Source: UBA11400 sp964550435
Lineage (GTDB): Bacteria > Bacteroidota > Rhodothermia > Balneolales > HLUCCA01
Assembly: GCA_964550435.1 (NCBI GenBank)
Contig: CAZJZI010000007.1
Span: forward strand, 1-64,000
DNA: 64,000 nucleotides
Reading direction: 5' to 3'
In this document: positions 42,208 through 49,717 of the stretch, one piece after another
How positions within the stretch are numbered: position 1 is the first letter of the stretch
How the letters are laid out: the number at the start of each line of letters is the position of its first letter
Notes under the pieces: generated by a model
Databases searched by the model: none
What the model saw: the letters and a program-made list of their open reading frames with translations, nothing else
Told to the model about the DNA's origin: nothing
Made by a program: the position numbers and the translations under genes

Positions 42208-43626
42208 TTAGGCATTTGTGGCTACTAATGCCTCATAATTTTCGAACTTATCATCTACGAACAGAACGTCTAATCCTGCGCGTTGTAGATAAGCGGCGGC
42301 AACGGCTGAACGCCCACCAGCCTGACAATGAACAATAAGTTTTTTGTCGCGTGGAACTTCATTCACTCGTACGTGCAAGCGGGTGTGTGCAATGTTCTGA
42401 GCACCTGGGATGTTACCGAGGGCAAATTCAGTTGCCTTACGAACATCAAGAACGGCATATTCAGACTCGTTGGCCAAGTCTTTGACATCTTCGAATTTGT
42501 ATGCTTTCATGGATGTTACTTCGCCGCCATTTTCTGAATATAATTCAAGGTCAGCAGGAGTGATGTAACCAACAACATTGTCGAGACCAATACGAACCAG
42601 ATCAATTACCGCTTCCTGAACCTGATTATGCTCAACCACCAGATACATTTGTTCGGTTTCTTCAACATAAGAACCAACAATGGTATTAAACTGCTTGTTT
42701 AATGTGGAAAGCAAGGATCCGGGCAGATGCATTGCAGCAAAAGCTTCTTTGGTGCGTGTATCAATGATGACGCTGTCTTTCTTAGAAACCATGTTCTTGA
42801 TTTCAAGCTGTGACAAATGTTTTGGGTTCGGTAGTGACCCCAGGACTTTTGGTCCAAGCTTGTTGTCTCGTTTCATTCTGGCGAAATACATCGGAGGCTC
42901 AGGTTGTCCATCTAGGATGAACTTAACAAAGTTGTCTTCACTGGATGATGCACGAATAGACTGGTTGAAACGTAACTCATAGCCTACAGTGGACTCTGGA
43001 ATTGCTCCCAGAGCTTTTCCACAAGCTGAACCCGCACCGTGACCAGGCCAGATTTGCATATACTCAGGTACTTTTTTGAAATCTTCAACGGTCTTGAACA
43101 GACGACGAGCAGATGGTTCCATGTTCCCAGTGTGACCAGCAGCAGACTCTAGAAGATCTGGACGACCAACGTCACCAACGAAAACAAAATCACCCGTTGC
43201 GATTCCCAATGGCTCGTCGGCAGCAGCACCGTCGGTTACAAAATAACTTAAGTGTTCTGGAGTGTGTCCAGGTGTATGCCATGCTTTGAAACGAATGTTG
43301 CCAATTGAGAAGGTATCACCGTCTTTCAGTAATTGATAGTCGTAATTACTGTCATTTAACCATTCATACTTCCAGTCTTTGTCGCCTTCATCACTGGCGT
43401 ATACTTTAACTCCACGTTCTGCCAATTCACGTAGTCCGGACAGATAATCGGCGTGGATGTGTGTATCAGCCGCAGCAACGATTTTGAGATTTTCTTTAGC
43501 CGCAATTTGTATGTACGTGTCGATGTCGCGCATCGGATCAATAACCAATGCTTCGCCATTTTTTTGACATCCAATGATGTATGAATACTGTGCCAGTTTT
43601 TCATCAAAGATTTGTTTGAAATACAT
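42208..43626 (-). CDS. Metallo-beta-lactamase/double-rhodanese fusion, probable persulfide dioxygenase
   Basis: A 472-residue fusion. The N-terminal MBL domain (1-250) has THIHADYLSGLRE, GHTPEHLSY and GDFVFVGDVGRPDL. The metal motif reads H-I-H-A-D-Y, with Tyr replacing the last His of HxHxDH; mononuclear iron persulfide dioxygenases do not need that residue, so activity is possible. A first rhodanese domain (270-350) lacks the catalytic Cys, while the second has VHCQAGGRSA (Cys about 433) and should carry persulfide. Such fusions oxidise glutathione or bacillithiol persulfide to sulfite. It lies 45 bp after the YeeE-like gene pair. A bacillithiol reductase-like gene is found at 48 kb. Confidence 0.88.
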   Translation of the reverse strand: MYFKQIFDEKLAQYSYIIGCQKNGEALVIDPMRDIDTYIQIAAKENLKIVAAADTHIHADYLSGLRELAERGVKVYASDEGDKDWKYEWLNDSNYDYQLLKDGDTFSIGNIRFKAWHTPGHTPEHLSYFVTDGAAADEPLGIATGDFVFVGDVGRPDLLESAAGHTGNMEPSARRLFKTVEDFKKVPEYMQIWPGHGAGSACGKALGAIPESTVGYELRFNQSIRASSSEDNFVKFILDGQPEPPMYFARMKRDNKLGPKVLGSLPNPKHLSQLEIKNMVSKKDSVIIDTRTKEAFAAMHLPGSLLSTLNKQFNTIVGSYVEETEQMYLVVEHNQVQEAVIDLVRIGLDNVVGYITPADLELYSENGGEVTSMKAYKFEDVKDLANESEYAVLDVRKATEFALGNIPGAQNIAHTRLHVRVNEVPRDKKLIVHCQAGGRSAVAAAYLQRAGLDVLFVDDKFENYEALVATNA

Positions 43627-43671
43627 AATGTTCTCCGTAGTTGTTTTATTTTTAATACTCTTTTAAGTCCC

Positions 43672-44097
43672 TTAATGGGGTAGTTTGTGCATTAATTTAC
43701 CGTAAACCCATGTTCCAGCAACCGCGAACACGATGGGTACGATAAAAATGAACAGTCCTGATCCCAAAAGGGTGAACAGTGGTGCTGGACACGCACCGAC
43801 CATAGCCCAGCCAAGTCCAAAAATCGATCCACCGATGATATAACGTCTCCAGGTGGTCGAATCTTTAGGTGCAATGACGATTGGGTTGCCATCAATGTCT
43901 TTTACATTAAAACGCTTGATCAGCTGTATAGAAATCATTCCTACAAAAATGGCTGATCCAATAATTCCATACATGTGAAAGGACTCGAACAGGAACATTT
44001 CCTGAATCCGAAACCAAGATACTACTTCAGACTTCACCAGAATAATTCCGAAGAAGACACCAAAGATTAAATAACGAATAATTTCAGAGATTTTCAT
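43672..44097 (-). CDS. YeeE/YedE half-transporter B (DUF6691-like)
   Basis: A 141-residue membrane protein with about four helices. The motif GLGWAMVGACPAPLF (about 95-109) carries the conserved cysteine of the YeeE/YedE thiosulfate channel fold. It is the second half of a two-gene split transporter; the first half lies 51 bp upstream. Both together equal one full YeeE. Substrate: thiosulfate or another small sulfur species, inferred from the family and from the MBL-rhodanese neighbour. Confidence 0.85.
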   Translation of the reverse strand: MKISEIIRYLIFGVFFGIILVKSEVVSWFRIQEMFLFESFHMYGIIGSAIFVGMISIQLIKRFNVKDIDGNPIVIAPKDSTTWRRYIIGGSIFGLGWAMVGACPAPLFTLLGSGLFIFIVPIVFAVAGTWVYGKLMHKLPH

Positions 44098-44148
44098 ATT
44101 AACAGTTGAATTAGAAGGTCTTTAAATAATTAATTTTGTTGATCTGGA

Positions 44149-44712
44149 CTACAATAAAGCTGGTAAGATGAAATAAGTCATCAATAGTCCACCAATGAAG
44201 AATCCGATCACAGCTATCAATGAACCAATCTGTAGGTTTGCAAGCCCTGAAATGGCATGTCCTGAAGTGCAACCTCCTGCGTATCGAGTACCGAATCCAA
44301 TCAGGAATCCACCAACTGCCAAAATGATGATGCCCGAAGTGGTTCCAAGCATTTCCCAGTTAAAGATTTCAGATGGGACAAAACCTGTAAAATCAGTTAC
44401 ACCCATATTGGCAGTTAAAAATGATTTTGCTCCTTCGGTTAATACAATGGGTTCGGGATTTGCGAAAAGATACCCGCCAATGAATCCACCTAGTACTGTA
44501 CCAACAAGGAATACCATGTTCCAGGCACCATCTTTTTTCCAGTCGTATTTAAAGAATGAAATTCCAGCCGGAAAACAAGCCGCACAAACGTGACGAAAGT
44601 TGGATGAAAATCCAAAGGCTTTGTTTCCAAAGAAAAGTAATAAAGGAATAATGAGTCCAATCAGTGGTCCGGCAACATACCAGGGCCAGGGTTGTGTCAG
44701 TACTTCGGTCAT
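44149..44712 (-). CDS. YeeE/YedE half-transporter A
   Basis: A 187-residue membrane protein with about five helices. The hallmark GTRYAGGCTSGHAISGL (about 142-158) holds the cysteine used in thiosulfate conduction, and a second cysteine pair, CAACFPAG, is at about residue 41. It opens the four-gene sulfur operon and is transcribed from a clear promoter (CAAAGATA...CAA on the plus strand, 44747-44778) that contains a GntR-type operator. Divergent to it is the GntR gene. Confidence 0.88.
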   Translation of the reverse strand: MTEVLTQPWPWYVAGPLIGLIIPLLLFFGNKAFGFSSNFRHVCAACFPAGISFFKYDWKKDGAWNMVFLVGTVLGGFIGGYLFANPEPIVLTEGAKSFLTANMGVTDFTGFVPSEIFNWEMLGTTSGIIILAVGGFLIGFGTRYAGGCTSGHAISGLANLQIGSLIAVIGFFIGGLLMTYFILPALL

Positions 44713-44746
44713 GATGATTTATTTGGTATTGATTAATGTTATGAAG

Positions 44747-44778
44747 CAAAGATAATGATATTTGTTACTACTTGTCAA
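44747..44778 (-). promoter_or_regulatory. Promoter of the sulfur operon
   Basis: On the minus strand, TTG (44778-44776), 21 nt, then TATCTTTG (44754-44747), an exact TAnnTTTG -7 box. The TTG lies inside operator 1, so a bound regulator would block it. Confidence 0.75.
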
Positions 44779-44785
44779 TACAAGT
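44770..44785. promoter_or_regulatory. Operator 1: ACTTGT-CAAT-ACAAGT
   Basis: A perfect 6-bp inverted repeat with a 4-nt centre overlapping the -33 box of the sulfur operon. The 14-mer TACTTGTCAATACA is repeated on the other strand just before the gntR start. Confidence 0.75.
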
Positions 44786-44888
44786 TTGTATTTTTTTCTA
44801 ATATGCCATGAAAGAAAGCTAATAAGAACTATTTATCGGCCTATTCAATATATTTAACCAGATATATGTTCGCTAAAATCAATATTAA

Positions 44889-44904
44889 ACTTGTAGATAC
44901 AGGT
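44889..44904. promoter_or_regulatory. Operator 2: ACTTGT-AGAT-ACAGGT
   Basis: The same half-site ACTTGT with one mismatch in the other half (ACAGGT), directly upstream of the gntR promoter's TTG. Confidence 0.65.
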
Positions 44905-44905
44905 A

Positions 44906-44936
44906 TTGCTTGTACTGAAAAAACGTAGTATATTTG
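44906..44936 (+). promoter_or_regulatory. Promoter of the gntR-like gene
   Basis: TTG at 44906-44908, 20 nt, TATATTTG at 44929-44936. The -7 box matches TAnnTTTG exactly. The predicted transcription start near 44943 is between operator 2 and operator 3. Confidence 0.75.
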
Positions 44937-44949
44937 ATATGAACTCAAA

Positions 44950-44965
44950 CCCTGTATTGACAAGT
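44950..44965. promoter_or_regulatory. Operator 3: CCCTGT-ATTG-ACAAGT
   Basis: An inverted copy of operator 1 (14 identical bases, TGTATTGACAAGTA) ending 1 bp before the start codon of the gntR-like gene. The outer half is CCCTGT. Confidence 0.7.
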
Positions 44966-44966
44966 A

Positions 44967-45764
44967 ATGATACAACAAGGCAAATCACTTCACGCGCAAA
45001 TATCTGACTGGATCCTTGCTCAGATTGAAAACGGAACTCTAAAACCGGATCAAAAAATCCCTTCAGAGAATGAACTGGCGTCAAAGTTTGATGTCAGTAG
45101 GGTCACCGTCCGAAGGGCACTTCAAACACTTGAAAGCGAGTCTGTGATATACAGGTGTCAGGGATTAGGTTCTTTTGTAAGTGACTTCAGAAATCCACAA
45201 ACGTTAATTAAACTCACAGACTTCAGTGAGGATATGAAAAAAGCTGGATTAAAAGCCTCTTCTCATGTTATAGCGTTTGTACAAGAACCCGCTACCAAAG
45301 CTCTGGCAGAAAAACTTGAAATAAAAGAGGGTCAATTGGTTGTAAGGGTCGATCGATTGCGTCTGGGGGATAATGAACCCATAGCATACGATATCACCTG
45401 GTTACCTATGAAGTACGGACAACTATTAGAGTCCGAATCACTGAATGTAAAGACGATCTATGACATTCTTGAAGTAGATTATGAGATTCCAATTCTGCGT
45501 GGGTCTTACAGAATCAGTGCAGAAAATGCTATGGGTGAAATTGCAGGATTCCTTAAAGTACCAAATGGAACTGCTTTAATGCTAATCAAACGTGCTTCCT
45601 ATACTATAGGAGGAAAACCTGTTTATTATCAAAAACGATTCTACCGAAGTGATAAAGTTGTTTATGAAATGCTACTTGAACGTACAGATGGCGATTCACA
45701 ACACCATGGTGCCCTTCCACTTAAGGAGTTTAATCCAATATTTGCATCATCTGAAGCGATCTAG
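44967..45764 (+). CDS. GntR-family regulator with UTRA domain (HutC type)
   Basis: A 265-residue repressor-like protein: an N-terminal winged helix (IPSENELASKFDVSRVTVRRALQTLE, about residues 30-55) and a UTRA ligand domain with DRLRLGDNEPIAYDITWLP and LIKRASYTIGGKPVYYQKRFYRSD. HutC-type regulators bind a small ligand in the UTRA domain. It is divergent from the sulfur operon and surrounded by three related operators, so it most likely controls both that operon and itself. The ligand may be a sulfur compound; UTRA domains usually bind sugars or amino-acid-like acids, so that is uncertain. Confidence 0.92.
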   Translation: MIQQGKSLHAQISDWILAQIENGTLKPDQKIPSENELASKFDVSRVTVRRALQTLESESVIYRCQGLGSFVSDFRNPQTLIKLTDFSEDMKKAGLKASSHVIAFVQEPATKALAEKLEIKEGQLVVRVDRLRLGDNEPIAYDITWLPMKYGQLLESESLNVKTIYDILEVDYEIPILRGSYRISAENAMGEIAGFLKVPNGTALMLIKRASYTIGGKPVYYQKRFYRSDKVVYEMLLERTDGDSQHHGALPLKEFNPIFASSEAI

Positions 45765-45915
45765 TTTCTGAAAAGGTACTTCTAATTACATTTCTATCGT
45801 TAGAACCTAAGGCATTGACTACATAACAATTTCAATTTAGATTGTAACGTTTATCGCTTCAGATACTCTATAAGAAAGTAAAAGGCTCAGTCCTTAACAT
45901 TTATTAGTCGAGTTT

Positions 45916-48117
45916 ATGCCCCTGAGCCTCCAGTTTAATATTTTCTCGTTTTTCCTGATACTGGCAGCTGTAGCAGTAGCTGCAATCTCTGTATTGTTGA
46001 TTCGGAAGGAAGCTAAAGCGAGCAAGATCTTTGGAATACTGCTTGCTGTAGTTGGTGTCTGGGCATTTGGGTATGGTATCGAGCTAATGCATGACACACT
46101 GCCAGAAATGCTTTTCTGGATAAAAGTAGAGTACATCGGCGTTGGGTTAATTCCAGCTTTGTGGTTTCTGTTCTGTGTTTCATATACTGGTCATGATGAA
46201 TGGCTGACCCCAGGTAGGATCGCTGCAGTTTCCGCATTACCAGTTGTGACCGTACTAATGGTCTGGACTAACGAGTTTCATTATTTGCACTACGCGTCAG
46301 TATCCGTGGATACAATAAGTGGTCCGTTTCCCTTACTCGATTTTGAGGAGGGTCCCTGGTATTGGATTCACACCCTGTATTTCTATGTTTTGTTGCTTTG
46401 GGGGACCTATTTGCTCCTACAAAACTACAGATCTGCCGACCAACTGTTTCGGAGCCAAACCCTTACTGTACTCCTTGGAGCGATGATACCATGGGCAGTA
46501 AATCTCATGTATTTACTGGGATATAAACCATTCTCTCATTTAGACCTCACTCCATTTGTGTTTTCTTTAACTGGTACCGTGATTGCCTACGGATTACTAC
46601 AATTTCGTTTGTTTGACATCATTCCGGTTGCACGTGACAGACTCGTAGAAAATTTACCAGACGGGGTAATGGTAATTGACGATGATGATAGAGTAGTTTA
46701 TAGCAATAGGGCACTTTTGAATTTTATCTCGGATGGAGGTAAGGGCTTAGTTGGGCAAAAATATTCAGAGGTATTGTATCAGTTTAAATTTGATCAGGAC
46801 CTGGATTCATTAAATCGCACCAGTGTGTTGAATGCCCGGTTAAAACAGGGTGCCGAAGTATTGAATTTTGAAATTGCGGTTACGCCTATTCAGGAATCAC
46901 GAGGATTGAAGGCTGGTAAAATTCTGTATTTCCATAATATCACTGCGCTGAAAAACAACCAGAGGGAGCTTGAAACCGCAAGACTCAAAGCCGAGGAGAG
47001 TGATCGATTAAAGACCTCATTCCTGGCTAATATGTCTCATGAAATCCGAAATCCAATGAATGGAATCCTAGGGTTTGCGGGCTTTATGAAGGATGAATCG
47101 ATCTCTACGCAAGAACGCATTCGATATGCAGAAATCATTGAAAAGAACGCCCAACATTTGATGAATATCATTAACGATATCATCGATATTTCAAAAATTG
47201 AGTCCGGACATGACCAGGTCAAATACGAAAATATGTCCGTTTCTGAATTGATGAACGATTTAAGTACGTTTTTTTATGAGCAAGCAACCGCCAAGGGATT
47301 ATCAATTCATATAGTATCTGCAGTAGGGCGAGACAGTGATTATATCATAACGGATCCTCAAAAAATCCGTCAGATCTTGGTAAATCTGATTAATAATGCG
47401 ATAAAGTTCACTGATTCAGGCGATATTACCGTTAGAGCCAGGAAAGCTGGTAACGAACTTATTTTTAGTATCAGGGACACCGGAATTGGTATAAGTACTA
47501 AAGAAATAAGTGGTATATTTGAACGATTCAAGCAATCTTATGAGAGTAAGAACAAAACTTATGGCGGAACAGGCCTGGGTTTGTCCATCTCAAAAGCGTA
47601 CGCTGAATTATTAGGAGGCAAAATAGACGTACAATCCGATCTTGGAAAAGGAAGTACCTTCATTTTGACCGTACCACACTACCCGGCCGACAGACTTGAA
47701 ACGATTGAAGAAGCAGAAGAAATGAAAGACAGAAATTTTGTAGAACCCGATTGGTCCGGAAAAACAATTCTTATTGCTGAAGATGAGCCTGTTAACATGA
47801 TGTACATCAAAATAGCGCTCAAGAACACAAAAGTTACCTTGATTTCTGCAGAAACCGGACTGGATGCGGTAAACCAATTTGAGGCCAATCCTAATGTTGA
47901 CCTTATTTTGATGGATATTAAAATGCCTGAAATGGACGGATTTGAAGCTTCTCATCTAATTCGTAAACAGAATAGCACCGTTCCAATTATAGCCCTTTCC
48001 GGTCACGCATTGGTAGAACAAAAAAAACTGGACCAATCCGGTTTTTCTGATTTGATTTCCAAGCCAGTAAAAAAAGTCGACCTCATCAATGGTATAGATC
48101 GCTGGATTCGTGGGTAA
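45916..48117 (+). CDS. 7TM hybrid histidine kinase with PAS and receiver domains
   Basis: A 733-residue hybrid sensor. A histidine-kinase N-terminal 7TM region (about 8-225, with FRLFDIIPVAR at its end) is followed by a PAS domain (232-345), HisKA (SHEIRNPMNGI, His about 375), an ATPase domain (NLINNAIKF, DTGIGIS, GTGLGLSIS), and a receiver (ILIAEDEPVN, phospho-acceptor in LILMDIKMPEMDG, conserved SKPVKK). Signals near the membrane are relayed internally. The gene follows the gntR-like gene by 152 bp but a functional link to sulfur is not shown. No separate output regulator adjoins. Confidence 0.9.
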   Translation: MPLSLQFNIFSFFLILAAVAVAAISVLLIRKEAKASKIFGILLAVVGVWAFGYGIELMHDTLPEMLFWIKVEYIGVGLIPALWFLFCVSYTGHDEWLTPGRIAAVSALPVVTVLMVWTNEFHYLHYASVSVDTISGPFPLLDFEEGPWYWIHTLYFYVLLLWGTYLLLQNYRSADQLFRSQTLTVLLGAMIPWAVNLMYLLGYKPFSHLDLTPFVFSLTGTVIAYGLLQFRLFDIIPVARDRLVENLPDGVMVIDDDDRVVYSNRALLNFISDGGKGLVGQKYSEVLYQFKFDQDLDSLNRTSVLNARLKQGAEVLNFEIAVTPIQESRGLKAGKILYFHNITALKNNQRELETARLKAEESDRLKTSFLANMSHEIRNPMNGILGFAGFMKDESISTQERIRYAEIIEKNAQHLMNIINDIIDISKIESGHDQVKYENMSVSELMNDLSTFFYEQATAKGLSIHIVSAVGRDSDYIITDPQKIRQILVNLINNAIKFTDSGDITVRARKAGNELIFSIRDTGIGISTKEISGIFERFKQSYESKNKTYGGTGLGLSISKAYAELLGGKIDVQSDLGKGSTFILTVPHYPADRLETIEEAEEMKDRNFVEPDWSGKTILIAEDEPVNMMYIKIALKNTKVTLISAETGLDAVNQFEANPNVDLILMDIKMPEMDGFEASHLIRKQNSTVPIIALSGHALVEQKKLDQSGFSDLISKPVKKVDLINGIDRWIRG

Positions 48118-48132
48118 ATTCAGATTCCCTTT

Positions 48133-49095
48133 CTAAGCAGGTACTCTTTTTTGTTCGATGGCCCTGGCTATAACTTCTCCATGATAGCGTGAGTTTTCAA
48201 TGAACCACTTACTTGTGTGGAGTCCGCCACAGACAACTCCTGCCAGATACAACCCATTTACGTTTGATTCCATCGTGTGATCGTCATATACCGGCGTTTT
48301 GAATTCGTCATCATGAAATTGGATCCCGGCTTCTTCAAGTAATGAAAAATCAGGTTCGTATCCTGTCATTGCCAGAACAAAATCATTTTCTATGGTGATC
48401 TCACCCGATGGAGTGTTCAACGTGACTGTCTTTTCTTCAATACGACTTACGGTTGTTTTGAAATAGGATTTAATCTCACCTTCTTTAATGCGATTCTCTA
48501 TGTCAGGCTTGACCCAATACTTGACAGACTTTTTGATTTCAGAATCCCGAATTACCATTGTCACTTCTGAACCACAGCGATAAGTTTCTAATGCAACATC
48601 CACGCCCGAATTTCCTGCACCGATTACTAAAACTTTCTGAAAAGCATAAGGATGTGGTTCGTCGTAGTAGTGCTTTACTTTCGGCAAATCTTCTCCAGGT
48701 ACACCCATCAGGTGAGGATCGCTGTAGAATCCACTGGAGAGTATAACGTACTCACTTCGATATTCACCTTTGTCTGTGGTTACCAGGAAATCACCCTCTT
48801 GTCCCACGATCGATACTACTTTTTCATAGAGCTGAATGGGTAACTGGTAGTGAGACGTCACCCTCCGATAGTACTCGAGTGCTTCCCGCCGTGTAGGTTT
48901 TACATTGTGTGATATGAACGGGATATTGCCAATTTCAAGACGATCGGAAGTTGAGAAGAATGTCATATTTACCGGATAGTGGTAAATAGAATTGACCAAG
49001 GCACCTTTGTCGATTATTCGAAAAGGGATTTCCCGTTGTTTAAGTGCTATACCACATGCAAGTCCTACAGGACCGGCACCTATAATTGTTACCAT
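48133..49095 (-). CDS. YpdA-type thioredoxin-reductase-like flavoprotein (bacillithiol disulfide reductase)
   Basis: A 320-residue flavoprotein. FAD is bound by IIGAGPVGLACG (residues 4-15) and NADPH by VLVIGAGNSGVDVALE (about 155-170); AMTGYEPDFSLLEE and NGLYLAGVV close the fold. The N-terminal NSIYHYPVNMTFFSTSDRLEIG segment is typical of YpdA. YpdA lacks the CxxC of thioredoxin reductases, as here, and reduces bacillithiol disulfide. It implies the organism uses bacillithiol, which would also be the persulfide carrier for the MBL-rhodanese enzyme, though biosynthesis genes (bshA-C) are not in the window. Confidence 0.88.
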   Translation of the reverse strand: MVTIIGAGPVGLACGIALKQREIPFRIIDKGALVNSIYHYPVNMTFFSTSDRLEIGNIPFISHNVKPTRREALEYYRRVTSHYQLPIQLYEKVVSIVGQEGDFLVTTDKGEYRSEYVILSSGFYSDPHLMGVPGEDLPKVKHYYDEPHPYAFQKVLVIGAGNSGVDVALETYRCGSEVTMVIRDSEIKKSVKYWVKPDIENRIKEGEIKSYFKTTVSRIEEKTVTLNTPSGEITIENDFVLAMTGYEPDFSLLEEAGIQFHDDEFKTPVYDDHTMESNVNGLYLAGVVCGGLHTSKWFIENSRYHGEVIARAIEQKRVPA

Positions 49096-49187
49096 ATCGT
49101 CGAATTTTTGGCGAGATCATGTCTCGTTTCCATGATTTATGAAAGAAATTAAGAAAAACTGTGTCCGAAACCCTGTATTTTTTGGGT

Positions 49188-49694
49188 ATGAATACTATGA
49201 AAACACAGATCAATGGACAAACGTTTATCCTGAGGCCTGCCAAAGAGGCCGATATTCGGTTGATGTCAGATATTATCAACACTGTATTTGATGAGTACGG
49301 ATGGACCTTCGTAGAAACAGATGAGCTTCCGGACTTTGTGTTTTACGAATCTCACTACTCCAATCCAGAGCGCGCCTTACTCTTTGCGTTGACTGATGAA
49401 AAAGATAATGTAATCGGGAGTATTGCTGTGAAAAGCGGGGGCCGGGGGCCCTATTTGAGTAGGGTTTATCTGATGGCAGAGTATCGTGGCTTCGGACTCG
49501 GTAAATGGATGACCAGCCAGGTAATGGAGTTGGTTAAGAAGCGCGGATTCGACTCGATTCATTTATGGACCGACACTCGGTTTGTTGATGCACACCGCAT
49601 GTACGAGCGCCTCGGGTTTCGCATGACCGGAGAGATTCGTTCGCTACACGATGTGAATCGGAGTTTCGAGTTTAGGATGGAGTCTGAGTTGTGA
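49188..49694 (+). CDS. GNAT-family N-acetyltransferase
   Basis: A 168-residue acetyl-CoA-dependent transferase with the GNAT core: ILRPAKEADIRLM at the start, LSRVYLMAEYRGFGLGKWMTSQVM with the R/QxxGxG/A CoA loop, and MYERLGFRMTGEIR at the end. ATG at 49188 is taken; 49197 is also possible. The spacer to the convergent FAD/Fe-S gene holds a small hairpin GGGC-GTAA-GCCC just past the stop. The target (amino acid, protein or antibiotic) is unknown. Confidence 0.85.
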   Translation: MNTMKTQINGQTFILRPAKEADIRLMSDIINTVFDEYGWTFVETDELPDFVFYESHYSNPERALLFALTDEKDNVIGSIAVKSGGRGPYLSRVYLMAEYRGFGLGKWMTSQVMELVKKRGFDSIHLWTDTRFVDAHRMYERLGFRMTGEIRSLHDVNRSFEFRMESEL

Positions 49695-49717
49695 GGGCGT
49701 AAGCCCGGGAGTATGAC

